Source: Marinobacter halodurans
GTDB taxonomy: Bacteria > Pseudomonadota > Gammaproteobacteria > Pseudomonadales > Oleiphilaceae
Reading direction: 5' to 3'
DNA length: 64,000 nucleotides
Assembly (NCBI RefSeq): GCF_004327985.1
Contig: NZ_SJDL01000026.1
Span: forward strand, 1-64,000
The notes beneath the pieces are model-generated. The model was not told where the DNA came from. It worked only from the letters and a program-made list of their open reading frames with translations, and did no database searches. This document shows, piece after piece, positions 1-8,206 of the stretch. The position numbers and the translations under genes are program-made. The stretch's first letter is position 1; every line of letters starts with the position of its first letter.

Positions 1-124
1 TGCCGTTCGGCTAGTGGTTCCCCTTACCGGGCCCACAGGGGACTTGCACCCCCAAGTCATCCGGCCAGCACCACCTGTACCAGAACAGCGCCCGTCAAGG
101 CGCTACGCGCCATGCCTGGCGCAC
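1..124 (-). mobile_element. Group II intron, class C, 5' end (cut by window edge)
   Basis: Read on the minus strand, the sequence starting at 124 is GTGCGCCAGGCATGGCGC, which fits the GUGYG 5' splice-site consensus and the first stem of class C introns such as the Oceanobacillus iheyensis one (GUGUGCCCGGCAUGGGUG). Further in come GGGGGTGCAAGTCCCC and AACCACTAGCCGAACGGCA, resembling the conserved domain I segments (GGUGAGAGUCCC, then AACAGUUAGCCUAACGC). The intron begins directly after the T-tract of a hairpin terminator, the usual class C target. The reverse transcriptase and domains V/VI would lie left of position 1 and are not visible. Confidence 0.8.
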
Positions 125-125
125 C

Positions 126-152
126 AAAAAAAAGGCGTCCAAATGGACGCCT
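126..152 (-). terminator. Rho-independent terminator behind lon, intron target
   Basis: Perfect 8-bp stem (AGGCGTCC/GGACGCCT, 133-140 and 145-152) with a 4-nt loop, followed on the minus strand by eight T (126-133). It lies about 160 nt past the lon stop codon and is the likely lon terminator. The 163 bases between it and lon (153-315) show no gene. The group II intron starts two bases after the T-tract. Confidence 0.85.
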
Positions 153-315
153 AATGGGCTCTTCTCAGATGACAGGAATTCGACGCGAATGCGATGAATT
201 CAATGATTAAAAGTGTAAATATGCGCTCCGTTTTGAACCATAGTGGATTGCGCGTACGAATTATCCGGTACCCTGTAAGCCAGGAATAACGCGGCCTTCG
301 GGCCGATGCATGGCG

Positions 316-2751
316 TCAGTGCACACTCGCTCCCCGCCGGGGTTTGTTGCCGAAGCAAACCGTGTACACATCGGCGAAATGCCTCGCAAAATGGACCTCC
401 AGACCTTCCTGCAGGTACGCGGGCAATTCCTCGTAATCGCCGCGGTTACCTTCCGGAAGGACCAGCGTATTGATCTTCTGCCGTCGCGCTGCAATGACTT
501 TCTCGCGAATGCCTCCAACCGGTAGGACCTGACCGGTCAGCGTCAGTTCCCCGGTCATGGCAATGCCGGCCTGCGGCGCTTCCTTGCGGGCAATCGACAG
601 CAGGGCGGTGGCCATGGTCACGCCGGCGCTGGGTCCGTCTTTGGGCGTGGCGCCCTCCGGCACGTGCAGGTGAACGAACGACTTGTCGAAAAACGCCGGA
701 TCACCCTTGTAGCGTTTCAGGTTGGAAGACACATAGCTGTAGGCAATCTCTGCAGATTCACGCATGACATCGCCCAATTGCCCGGTAAGCTTGAAGCCTC
801 GCTGGCTGGAATGGATGCGCGAGGCCTCGATGCTCAACGTCGCGCCCCCCATCGCCGTCCAGGCCAGGCCGGTGACCACACCGGTTCCCTTGAGCGATTT
901 CTCCTTCTTGAAATACGGCTGGCCGAGATAGCCGGGGAGGTCGCTGACGCCCACCTTCACCGGCGTGTCCGGATCCTCCAGCAGCTTGACGATGCCCTTG
1001 CGGACAACCTTGTGCAGCTGCTTTTCCAGGTTGCGCACGCCGGCCTCGCGGGCGTAGCCCTCAATCACCTGGCGAATGGCGGCGTCGGTAATGTTGAGCT
1101 GTTTCTTGAGCAGGCCGGCCCGCTTGAGCAGGCGCGGCAGCAGGTGGTGCTTGGCGATCAGCAGCTTTTCCTCGGCGATGTAGCCGGACAAGCGGATGAC
1201 GTCCATCCGGTCCAACAGCGGCCGCGGGATGGTGTCCAACTGGTTGGCGGTGCAGATGAACAGCGCCTTGGACAGGTCCATTCGCACATCCAGATAGTGG
1301 TCCAGGAAATCCTTGTTCTGCTCCGGATCCAGGGTTTCCAGCAGGGCGGACGCGGGATCCCCCTGGAAGGACGCACCGATCTTGTCGATTTCGTCCAGCA
1401 TGATGACCGGGTTGTCGACGCCGGTATCCTTCAGCGCCTGCACCAGCTTGCCGGGCATGGCGCCGATGTAGGTGCGCCGATGGCCCTTGATCTCCGCCTC
1501 GTCCCGCATGCCGCCCAGACTGAAGCGGTAGAACCTGCGACCCAGGGCATCGGCCACGGAACGGCCAATGGACGTCTTGCCGACACCGGGTGGACCCACC
1601 AACAGGATGATCGAGCCGGACACCTCCTGACGGTAGGCGCCTTCGGCCAGGAACTCGATGATGCGGTCCTTGACGTCCTCCAGCCCATCGTGGTCGCGGT
1701 CGAGCACCTGGCGGGCCTGCTGCAGGTCGAAGTGATCCTTCGAATGCTGGCCCCAGGGGATCTGCGTCAGCCAGTCCAGGTAGTTGCGGGTGACGCCGTA
1801 TTCCGGCGAGCCCTGCTCCAGCACGGACAGCTTCTGCAGCTCGTCCCTGAAGCGCTGCTCGACGTGTTCCGGTGGATCCAACTTGTCCATACGGGCCTGG
1901 AAGTTTTCCACATCCGCCGTCTTGTCGTCTTTGGCCATACCCAGCTCGCGCTGGATGACCTTCAACTGCTCACGCAGGAAGAACTCCCGCTGGTGCTTCT
2001 GGACCTTGGTGTTGACCTCTTCGTTGATCTCCGCCTGCAGACGGGCCACTTCCTGCTCCTTTTTCATCAGCAGCAGGACTTTCTCCATCCGACGCAGCAG
2101 CGGCACGGTGTTGAGGACGTCCTGTAACTCAGGGCCCTTGGCGCTGGTCATGGACGCGCCGAAATCGGCCAGCGGCGAGCTGTCGTCCGGCCCGAAACGG
2201 GACAGATACTGCTTCACTTCTTCGCCATAGAGCGGGTTGCTGCGCAGCAGGTCCTTGATGGCGCTGATGATGGCCAGGGTGTAGGCCTTGAGCTCGTCTG
2301 CTTCCTCTTCCGGCTCCTGTGGATAACTGACTTCCACCAGGTACGGCGGTTTGCGGCGCAGCCACTGGACGATCCGGAAGCGCTGCAGGCCCTGGGCGAT
2401 AAACTGGACCTTGCCACCCTCACGCTGGGTCTGGTGTACCCGGACGGCGCAGCCCATGATCTCCAGGTCATCGCTCTCGGGAACGGCCATTTCCTCATCG
2501 GCGTCGACGAAGCACAGGCCCAGGACCTGGTGATCGGTTTCCTTGACCCGCTTGATGGTTTCCTGCCAGGGATCCTGGTTGACCACCACCGGCTGTACCT
2601 GCGCGGGGAAGAACGGGCGGTTCTGGACCGGCAGCAGGTACATGCGCTTGGGCATCAGTTGCTGGGGCAGGGCAAGGCTCTGGCGGTTCTCGTCCTTGCC
2701 GATGTACTCCATGGTGTCGTCGTCATCGTGATGGGTGTCGGTCATGATCAC
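316..2751 (-). CDS. lon: ATP-dependent Lon protease (endopeptidase La)
   Basis: Cytoplasmic AAA+ serine protease that unfolds and degrades damaged or regulatory proteins. At 811 aa it has normal LonA length. In order: N-terminal substrate-binding domain (about 35-230), a coiled-coil linker, the AAA+ module with Walker A GPPGVGKTS near residue 385 and an IMLDEIDKIG Walker B, then the protease domain with catalytic Ser in PKDGPSAG (about 707) and Lys in REKVIAARR (about 750). The N terminus carries an unusual acidic/His stretch (HHDDDD). It diverges from the cnoX-like gene and stands alone as a transcription unit. The first three residues offer two Met codons, so the exact start is uncertain by 2 residues. 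Confidence 0.97.
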   Translation of the reverse strand: MIMTDTHHDDDDTMEYIGKDENRQSLALPQQLMPKRMYLLPVQNRPFFPAQVQPVVVNQDPWQETIKRVKETDHQVLGLCFVDADEEMAVPESDDLEIMGCAVRVHQTQREGGKVQFIAQGLQRFRIVQWLRRKPPYLVEVSYPQEPEEEADELKAYTLAIISAIKDLLRSNPLYGEEVKQYLSRFGPDDSSPLADFGASMTSAKGPELQDVLNTVPLLRRMEKVLLLMKKEQEVARLQAEINEEVNTKVQKHQREFFLREQLKVIQRELGMAKDDKTADVENFQARMDKLDPPEHVEQRFRDELQKLSVLEQGSPEYGVTRNYLDWLTQIPWGQHSKDHFDLQQARQVLDRDHDGLEDVKDRIIEFLAEGAYRQEVSGSIILLVGPPGVGKTSIGRSVADALGRRFYRFSLGGMRDEAEIKGHRRTYIGAMPGKLVQALKDTGVDNPVIMLDEIDKIGASFQGDPASALLETLDPEQNKDFLDHYLDVRMDLSKALFICTANQLDTIPRPLLDRMDVIRLSGYIAEEKLLIAKHHLLPRLLKRAGLLKKQLNITDAAIRQVIEGYAREAGVRNLEKQLHKVVRKGIVKLLEDPDTPVKVGVSDLPGYLGQPYFKKEKSLKGTGVVTGLAWTAMGGATLSIEASRIHSSQRGFKLTGQLGDVMRESAEIAYSYVSSNLKRYKGDPAFFDKSFVHLHVPEGATPKDGPSAGVTMATALLSIARKEAPQAGIAMTGELTLTGQVLPVGGIREKVIAARRQKINTLVLPEGNRGDYEELPAYLQEGLEVHFARHFADVYTVCFGNKPRRGASVH

Positions 2752-2786
2752 TTCGCGTCCTTATTCAGAGGCTCTCTTTCTTCCGT

Positions 2787-2863
2787 ATGTGACGGCATAG
2801 CGGGGAATTTCAAGCGAGGCAAGTCCAGGACCTGGCTTGAATTCCCGGGCAATGGCGCCATAA
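2787..2863. promoter_or_regulatory. Divergent lon/cnoX promoter region, possible heat-shock boxes
   Basis: Two sigma-32-like -35 boxes point outward. On the minus strand CTTGAAA (2808-2814) faces lon, with a poor -10 about 13 nt on (CGTCACAT). On the plus strand CTTGAAT (2836-2842) is followed after 13 nt by CGCCATAA (2856-2863), near the sigma-32 -10 consensus CCCCATNT. Heat-shock control of lon is well known; here it is only inferred from these boxes. Confidence 0.3.
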
Positions 2864-2924
2864 CAGCTCTACGGTCTGATATAGTTTCCTGATTACATTT
2901 CCTGTCCGGACAAGGTTTGCACCG

Positions 2925-3788
2925 ATGAGCGAGTCTCCCTACATATTTGAAGCCACTCTCGACAATTTCCAGGAGAAGGTCATGCAGGCCTCCATGCAGA
3001 CGCCGGTGCTGGTGGATGTGTGGGCTGACTGGTGTGCGCCCTGCAAGCAACTGATGCCGGTCCTGGAAAAGCTGGCGGAGGAATACAGGGGCGCGTTCCT
3101 GATGGCGAAGGTCAATGCCGACGAGCAACAGGAACTGACCGGTCACCTGGGCGTACGTAGCCTGCCGACCATCCTGCTGGTGAAGAACGGCCAGGCGGTG
3201 GACGGCTTCAATGGCGCATTGCCGGAGAGCGAGATTCGCAAGGTACTCGAGAAGCATGTCGAGCCACCGGAGGAAAATCCCCATGACAAGGCCAACCGCC
3301 TGTGGGAGGAGGGCGACCTGAATGGTGCCCTGGAAATCCTGACCGGCCTGAACCAGGCCGACCCGGAAAACACCGCTGTCCTGATCGACCTGGCCCAGAT
3401 CAAGGCGGAGCTGGGCGATACGGAAACGGCCCAGCAGATCCTCGACAGCCTGGCGCCGGAGGATAAGATGCAACCGCACGCCCGCCAGTTGGCGGCGCGT
3501 CTGAAGTTCATGGAACAGGCCGGGCAACTGGCGCCGGTCGCGGACCTGGAAAAGCGCCTGGAGGTGGATCCGAAGGATTCCGAGGCGTTGCACCAACTGG
3601 CCCTGCAGCACGTCATCAAGGAAAACAACGCCCAGGCAATGGAGCTCCTGATCCGCCTGATGCAGGTCGATTCGGGTTACAAGGACGGGGTGGCCAAGAC
3701 CACGCTCATCGAGCTGTTCGACAAGCTGGGCAACACCAATCCCGACGTGCGAACCTACCGCCGCAAGCTGTATACCCTGATGCACTGA
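2925..3788 (+). CDS. cnoX: CnoX/YbbN-like thioredoxin-TPR chaperedoxin
   Basis: A 287-aa protein with an N-terminal thioredoxin fold (about 1-110) and a C-terminal tetratricopeptide region (about 120-287, e.g. LWEEGDLNGALEILTGL). This is the architecture of E. coli CnoX (YbbN), a holdase that protects proteins from over-oxidation and hands them to GroEL/DnaK. The active site is WCAPC (Cys37, Cys40), an intact CxxC, whereas E. coli CnoX has the degenerate SQHC; the protein is therefore probably redox active. It lies divergent from lon and 25 nt ahead of the small HNH gene, possibly co-transcribed. Confidence 0.9.
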   Translation: MSESPYIFEATLDNFQEKVMQASMQTPVLVDVWADWCAPCKQLMPVLEKLAEEYRGAFLMAKVNADEQQELTGHLGVRSLPTILLVKNGQAVDGFNGALPESEIRKVLEKHVEPPEENPHDKANRLWEEGDLNGALEILTGLNQADPENTAVLIDLAQIKAELGDTETAQQILDSLAPEDKMQPHARQLAARLKFMEQAGQLAPVADLEKRLEVDPKDSEALHQLALQHVIKENNAQAMELLIRLMQVDSGYKDGVAKTTLIELFDKLGNTNPDVRTYRRKLYTLMH

Positions 3789-3813
3789 TTGTCCGGGGCG
3801 CAGCCGGTGACCC

Positions 3814-4143
3814 ATGATGCTGAAACTGCCCCCGCAACCGGATCGCTGTGAGCTTTGCGAGCGTCCTGTCGCCAAGCTCACGCGACACCACCTGATCCCC
3901 CGCCGCTTACACAGCAAGAAGCGCTTCCAGAAACTCTTCACCCGTGACGACATGATTACCCGCACCCTGTGGGTCTGCCGTCCCTGCCATAATGCCATCC
4001 ACGGCACCTGCTCGGAGTACGAGCTGGGCATGCACTACAACACCCGGGACAAATTGATGCAACTGGACGACCTGCGCACGTTCGTCGACTGGTTGCGGGA
4101 TAAGCCGGAAGGATTTGTGCCGAAGCGTGGGCGTCGTGGGTAA
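3814..4143 (+). CDS. Small HNH-family protein (possible nuclease)
   Basis: A 109-aa basic protein with an HNH/zinc-ribbon pattern: CELC near residue 11, then RHHLIPRR, and CRPCHNAIHG further on. The two CxxC pairs would hold zinc, and the HH...N...H residues form the beta-beta-alpha metal motif. Members of this short stand-alone family occur in many gammaproteobacteria, and I know of no firm function. It starts 25 nt after the thioredoxin gene on the same strand, so it is probably in the same transcript. Whether it cuts DNA is unproven. Confidence 0.75.
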   Translation: MMLKLPPQPDRCELCERPVAKLTRHHLIPRRLHSKKRFQKLFTRDDMITRTLWVCRPCHNAIHGTCSEYELGMHYNTRDKLMQLDDLRTFVDWLRDKPEGFVPKRGRRG

Positions 4144-4187
4144 AACGTTTAATAATTGGCTTGGTGGCTTGCTCGGATCGGGTGCCT

Positions 4188-4294
4188 GAAGCCAATGGGC
4201 GCCATCGCTTCCGTCGCCTAAGAGGGCCGTCCGTGGCCGCTTATGCGACGAGGACATCCTGTCCTCTGCTCCAGCGATGGCGCCCATTCGCTTC
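4188..4294. repeat. 107-nt structured repeat, copy A1
   Basis: First of three copies (also 14172-14278 and 24419-24525), all exactly 107 nt. Outer arms of 21 nt are inverted repeats (20 of 21 pairs here). Inside sit two hairpins: GTCGCCTAAG/CTTATGCGAC and GAGGACA-TCC-TGTCCTC. The result is a three-stem, cloverleaf-like fold on either strand. It lies between the HNH gene and the kamA terminator. Open frames through it are artefacts of the repeat. Confidence 0.85.
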
Positions 4295-4365
4295 GACTCC
4301 CCGGGTATAGGATTTCATTGGCGTCAGCCCCACCGTCGAAAACCAAGGATCATTGGGGCAGGAAC

Positions 4366-4392
4366 AAAAAAGCCGGACACATGGTCCGGCTT
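4366..4392 (-). terminator. Terminator of the KamA-family gene
   Basis: Stem AAGCCGGAC/GTCCGGCTT (4370-4378 and 4384-4392) with a 5-nt loop, followed on the minus strand by a run of T (4366-4371). It lies 22 nt past the kamA-type stop codon. Confidence 0.8.
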
Positions 4393-4413
4393 CTCGCTCA
4401 CAGGTGAAATGGC

Positions 4414-5790
4414 TTAGCCATTCCCCTTGCGCATCGCCTCGTACTCGTCTTCGAAGAAGAACTTCTCTTCCCCAAAGGCCGGCTCCAGTTCGTGCAGCCA
4501 GGTGGCCGTATCGCTGTACTTGGCGAAGAATGGGCGCTGCACCCAGTCCGGGTTGCGGCCCTGCAGGAAGCGCAGGACGAACACCTTCTCGCCCTTGATC
4601 TCGGCAATACCCTGGACTTCCACCTTACCCGGACCGGCACTCATGGATGGGCCACGCGCGGTACGGCCGAGGCCGGAGACGTTCTTCATGGCTTCGCGGT
4701 AGATCTCGTAGGCCTGCGCCAGCGGCAGCTCGAAGTAGTTCTTCGCGCCGGTGTCCCGCTCGACGAACATGTAGTAGGGGATGATGCCCAGCTTGACCTG
4801 CTTCTTCCACATCTTGGCCCAGGCTTCGGCATCGTCATTGACGTGCTTGATCAGCGGGCCCTGGGCGCGAATCTCGGCGCCGGTCGCGCGGATACGGCGG
4901 ATGGCTTCCTCGGCGATCTCGGTGGTGATTTCCTGCCAGTGGTTGTAGTGGGCCATGATCGCCACATGCTTGCCGCCTTCCACCAGGCGGGCAAACAAAT
5001 CGATCAGCTCGTCCGCATCCTTGTCGGTCACGAACCGGTACGGCCAGAAGGTCAGCGCCTTGGTGCCGATGCGGATGGTCTGGATGTGATCGAACTCCGG
5101 CTCCAGCAGCGGCTCCAGGTACTGCACCAGGTTCTTGGTCTTCATGACCATCGGGTCGCCGCCGGTGACCAGCAGGTCGGAGACCTCCGTGTGGTTGCGC
5201 AGGTAACCGTGCAGCGTCTCGGCGTCGGTGCTGGCCATCTTCAGGTCCTTGTCGCCCACGAATTGGGCCCAGCGAAAGCAGAAGGTGCAGTAGGAGTGGC
5301 AGGTCTGGCCCTGGGACGGGAAGAACAGCACCGTTTCGCGGTATTTGTGCTGCACGCCTTCGAGTACCTCGCCGTCCAGCTTGGGCAGGTTCATCTGCAT
5401 CTGGCCGGCCGGGTGGGGGTTCAGGTCGTCGCGGATTTCCTTGGCAACGGCCTGGATTTCCTTCTTGTCCGCCCCGCTGCGGTGCATTTCCGCCATGCGC
5501 TCGTAGTGCTCGGGTCTGAGCATCCCGCGCTGCGGAAAGACCAGTTGGTAGATCGGATCGTTGGGCACCTGGTCCCAGTTGATCAGCTCATTGATGACGT
5601 ATTCGTTGACGCGGAATGGCAGCACGCTGGAGACCACTTTCATCTCGAACAGGGTCTCTTCGGGCAGTGACTGGATGGCTTCGATCCTGTCCAGCTGGCG
5701 GTCGGTATAGACCTGGAAGCGACGCTCCTCGAATTCGACGGTGGGAATGCGTGCGGAGAACGTCTCAGGGGCGTTAACAATGGAGTTCAT
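4414..5790 (-). CDS. KamA-family radical SAM aminomutase (lysine 2,3-aminomutase-like)
   Basis: A 458-aa radical SAM/PLP enzyme. The [4Fe-4S] motif is CHSYCTFC (Cys164, Cys168, Cys171, a CxxxCxxC), and a C-terminal SAGPGKVEV segment is the expected place for the PLP lysine. Family members interconvert lysine and beta-lysine; some make precursors of N-acetyl-beta-lysine, an osmolyte, and the shorter relative EpmB acts on elongation factor P. No acetyltransferase (ablB), epmA or efp gene is adjacent, so the substrate is open. A strong GGGAGG ribosome site precedes ATG at 5790. It is monocistronic, with its own promoter and terminator. Confidence 0.85.
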   Translation of the reverse strand: MNSIVNAPETFSARIPTVEFEERRFQVYTDRQLDRIEAIQSLPEETLFEMKVVSSVLPFRVNEYVINELINWDQVPNDPIYQLVFPQRGMLRPEHYERMAEMHRSGADKKEIQAVAKEIRDDLNPHPAGQMQMNLPKLDGEVLEGVQHKYRETVLFFPSQGQTCHSYCTFCFRWAQFVGDKDLKMASTDAETLHGYLRNHTEVSDLLVTGGDPMVMKTKNLVQYLEPLLEPEFDHIQTIRIGTKALTFWPYRFVTDKDADELIDLFARLVEGGKHVAIMAHYNHWQEITTEIAEEAIRRIRATGAEIRAQGPLIKHVNDDAEAWAKMWKKQVKLGIIPYYMFVERDTGAKNYFELPLAQAYEIYREAMKNVSGLGRTARGPSMSAGPGKVEVQGIAEIKGEKVFVLRFLQGRNPDWVQRPFFAKYSDTATWLHELEPAFGEEKFFFEDEYEAMRKGNG

Positions 5791-5951
5791 GGGCCTCCCT
5801 CTCTCATGTTGGCTCTATCGGGCGCTTCTCTGGCGCCGTCGGCAAATGTCTGAGGCAAAAGGAAAGAGGCTGCGCAAAAAAGCGCACAATCGATGCGGTG
5901 TTCCTCTGGCTGTTACTCCCTCCTTAAGCCCCGGCAAGAATCGGGAAGCGG

Positions 5952-5981
5952 AGTATACCGAATTGCCTGAATATTTTCAGG
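5952..5981 (-). promoter_or_regulatory. Probable kamA promoter with overlapping palindrome
   Basis: On the minus strand CTGAAA (5975-5980), a 17-nt spacer and TATACT (5952-5957) form a sigma-70-like promoter. The -35 lies inside a perfect inverted repeat CCTGAA-TATT-TTCAGG (5966-5981), a possible operator. Apart from this and the hairpin at 6111-6141, the 353-nt gap 5791-6143 holds nothing I can identify. Confidence 0.45.
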
Positions 5982-6110
5982 TCTAATTAATTTGTCAGTG
6001 ACAGTAGGCGGTTAGAGGCGAATTGATCGACAATATCATGAAATATGGATGGAAAATTCGGGGCTTTCGCGGCAGGGCGGCGTAAAAATATTTCGAGACA
6101 CGATGGAATG

Positions 6111-6141
6111 GTGCGTCTGCCATGGACGGGGACAGACGCAC
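6111..6141. terminator. Hairpin behind lutC
   Basis: Perfect 9-bp inverted repeat GTGCGTCTG/CAGACGCAC with a 13-nt loop, starting 2 nt past the lutC stop. There is no T-tract, so termination is only a guess from position. Confidence 0.4.
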
Positions 6142-6143
6142 AC

Positions 6144-6776
6144 TCAACGACAGAGATAGACGATCAGTTCCCTCGGGCCATGGGCACCATAGGCCATCGT
6201 TTGCTGGATATCCGCCGTCTTGGACGGCCCGGAGATGAAGATCAGGTTGGTGGGCATGCCGTGCCGGCTGTAGTGCACCATGGCCGTTGCCATGTCGGGG
6301 AACAGGCTGTTCTCCCGGACGACGACGACATGCACCGGCGGCACCAGCGACAGGGTGCGCGGCACTGCGGACCCGCTCTCGACGATCAGCGTGCCGGTAT
6401 CGGCGATTCCGCCCTGGGCGAGACTGAGACCAATCGGTGCGGATTCGAACAGCGTCGATTTCTGGCGCTCCCAGTCTTCAAACACCGTAACCGACGGCGC
6501 CGATCCGTGAGCCTGCCAGGTGGAAGCCACCTCGTCCCGTCCAACCCACCATTGCTGCCAGGCGCGCTGTTCCGCAAGCGAGGCCAGGTGATCCGGCCAG
6601 GCGGACTCGTCCATCCGGAACACCTCCGCATGGGCCGCTTGCAGGGCGGTGACCATGGCGTCGATGTCCGGTGCGGAGTCGGCCGTTGCCTGGGCCTGTG
6701 GCGCCGGGTAGGGCGCCGCCGGCGACGCGGCGCGCCCATGACGGAGCCGGGACAGTATGCGGTCGCGGGGTTTCAT
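6144..6776 (-). CDS. lutC: L-lactate utilization protein LutC (LUD domain)
   Basis: A 210-aa LUD-domain protein, third member of the LutABC complex that oxidises L-lactate to pyruvate with iron-sulfur clusters. The C-terminal half carries the family pattern (GTLIVESGSAVPRTLSLVPP, then FISGPSKTADIQ). The frame stays open further upstream, but the ATG at 6776 overlaps the lutB stop as ATGA and gives the normal family length, so I place the start there. It is the last gene of lutA-lutB-lutC. Confidence 0.93.
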   Translation of the reverse strand: MKPRDRILSRLRHGRAASPAAPYPAPQAQATADSAPDIDAMVTALQAAHAEVFRMDESAWPDHLASLAEQRAWQQWWVGRDEVASTWQAHGSAPSVTVFEDWERQKSTLFESAPIGLSLAQGGIADTGTLIVESGSAVPRTLSLVPPVHVVVVRENSLFPDMATAMVHYSRHGMPTNLIFISGPSKTADIQQTMAYGAHGPRELIVYLCR

Positions 6777-8206
6777 GAACGGCGGTCCTCCCGGTGGCGC
6801 ATCATCTCCTGAAAACTGCGGTCCGCGGGCTGAAGTGGCGCCCGATGCCGGGTCCAGGCCCGGGGCAGTGGCGGTAACCAGTGGCGGGCGCGGGTGGCCA
6901 CGCGCGTCACCAGGCGATAGAGCGGTGGCCGGGTGTGGATGAAGCACCAGACGCGCCAGATCAGCGCCTCGCTGAATCGTCGCTGGCGGCCGTGTCCGCG
7001 CACCGGGCTGGCGGGGTCGGTGCTGACGCCTTCATGGCGCAGCCGGCGAATCAGGTCAGGCAGGGGAATCCGCACCGGGCACACCTCGCCGCAGGCGCCG
7101 TTCAGGCTGCAGGCCTGGGTCAGCTTTCCGGCGTGGTCCAGTCCGAACAACTGGGGCATCACCACCTGGCCAATGGGGCCGGGATAGACCGTGCCGTAGG
7201 CATGGCCGCCCAGACGCTCGTACACCGGGCAGTGATTCATGCAGGCACCGCAACGAATGCAGCGCAGCGTCGCCCGCAGTTGGCGGTCGGCATAGATCCG
7301 GCTGCGGCCGTTGTCGAGCAGCACCAGGTGGACCTGGCGCGGACCGTCGCTCTCGTCGTCCCGGCGCGGGCCGCTGATCATGTTGACGTAGGTGGTGATC
7401 GCCTGACCGGTGGCGGACTTGGGCAGCAGGCGCATCAGGTCCGGCAGGTCGGCCAGCTTCTCGATCACTTTCTCCAGGCCCATCACGGCAATGTGCGTAT
7501 CCGGCACCGTGGTGGACATCCGGCCGTTGCCTTCGTTTTCCACCAGGCACAGGGTGCCGGTTTCGGCGACCGCAAAGTTCACCCCGGAGATACCCACGTC
7601 CGCCTCTGCAAAGGCCCGGCGCAGGACCCGCCGTCCGGTGCCGATCAGCTCGTCCACATCCTCGGTATAGGGCGTATCGGGAATCTGCTCGGCGAACTGG
7701 CGGGCAATGCTGGCCTTGTTGCGGTGGATGGCCGGCATGATGATGTGCGACGGCGTCTCATGGGCCTGCTGGACGATGTATTCGCCCATGTCCGACTCCA
7801 GGCAGGTGAAGCCGGCCGCTTCCAGGGCGGTGTTGAGGCCGATCTCCTCGGTCGCCATGGACTTGCCCTTGACGATGCGTTTGCCGTTCACCGCCCGGAT
7901 CAGCCCGGTGATGATGCGATTGGCGTCTTCCGCCGTCTCGGCCCAATGCACCTGGATGCCGTTGTGGCGGCAGCGGTCTTCCAGTTGCTCCAGCAGGTCC
8001 GGCAACTGGGCCAGGGCCCGGTCGCGGATGGCGGCGCCGCTGTCGCGCAGGGTCTCCAGCGCCTCGGGATCGGGGAACTGGGCGCGGCGTCTGTCCCGCA
8101 GGAAGGTCATGGCGCCGTGAAAACTCTCCCGCAGCTCTGCATCGCCCAGGGCGTCGTGGATGCGGACGCCGAAGTCCTGATCGGGATGGTTGGTGAAACC
8201 GCTCAT
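6773..8206 (-). CDS. lutB: L-lactate utilization iron-sulfur protein LutB
   Basis: A 477-aa protein with an N-terminal LUD domain and a C-terminal ferredoxin-like region holding two cluster motifs, CIRCGACMNHCPVY and CSLNGACGEVCPVRIP (each CxxCxxCxxxCP or close to it). It is the electron-transfer subunit of the LutABC lactate oxidase. Its start overlaps the lutA stop by 4 nt and its end overlaps the lutC start by 4 nt, so translation of all three is coupled. Confidence 0.95.
   Translation of the reverse strand: MSGFTNHPDQDFGVRIHDALGDAELRESFHGAMTFLRDRRRAQFPDPEALETLRDSGAAIRDRALAQLPDLLEQLEDRCRHNGIQVHWAETAEDANRIITGLIRAVNGKRIVKGKSMATEEIGLNTALEAAGFTCLESDMGEYIVQQAHETPSHIIMPAIHRNKASIARQFAEQIPDTPYTEDVDELIGTGRRVLRRAFAEADVGISGVNFAVAETGTLCLVENEGNGRMSTTVPDTHIAVMGLEKVIEKLADLPDLMRLLPKSATGQAITTYVNMISGPRRDDESDGPRQVHLVLLDNGRSRIYADRQLRATLRCIRCGACMNHCPVYERLGGHAYGTVYPGPIGQVVMPQLFGLDHAGKLTQACSLNGACGEVCPVRIPLPDLIRRLRHEGVSTDPASPVRGHGRQRRFSEALIWRVWCFIHTRPPLYRLVTRVATRARHWLPPLPRAWTRHRAPLQPADRSFQEMMRHREDRRS

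Noticed and set aside
664-2127. 487-codon frame antisense to lon
   Set aside because: Shadow of the lon coding sequence; no domain and no ribosome site.
3907-4287. Frame through the 107-nt repeat
   Set aside because: The second half is the translated repeat, which appears again at 14110-14316; the first half is antisense to the HNH gene.
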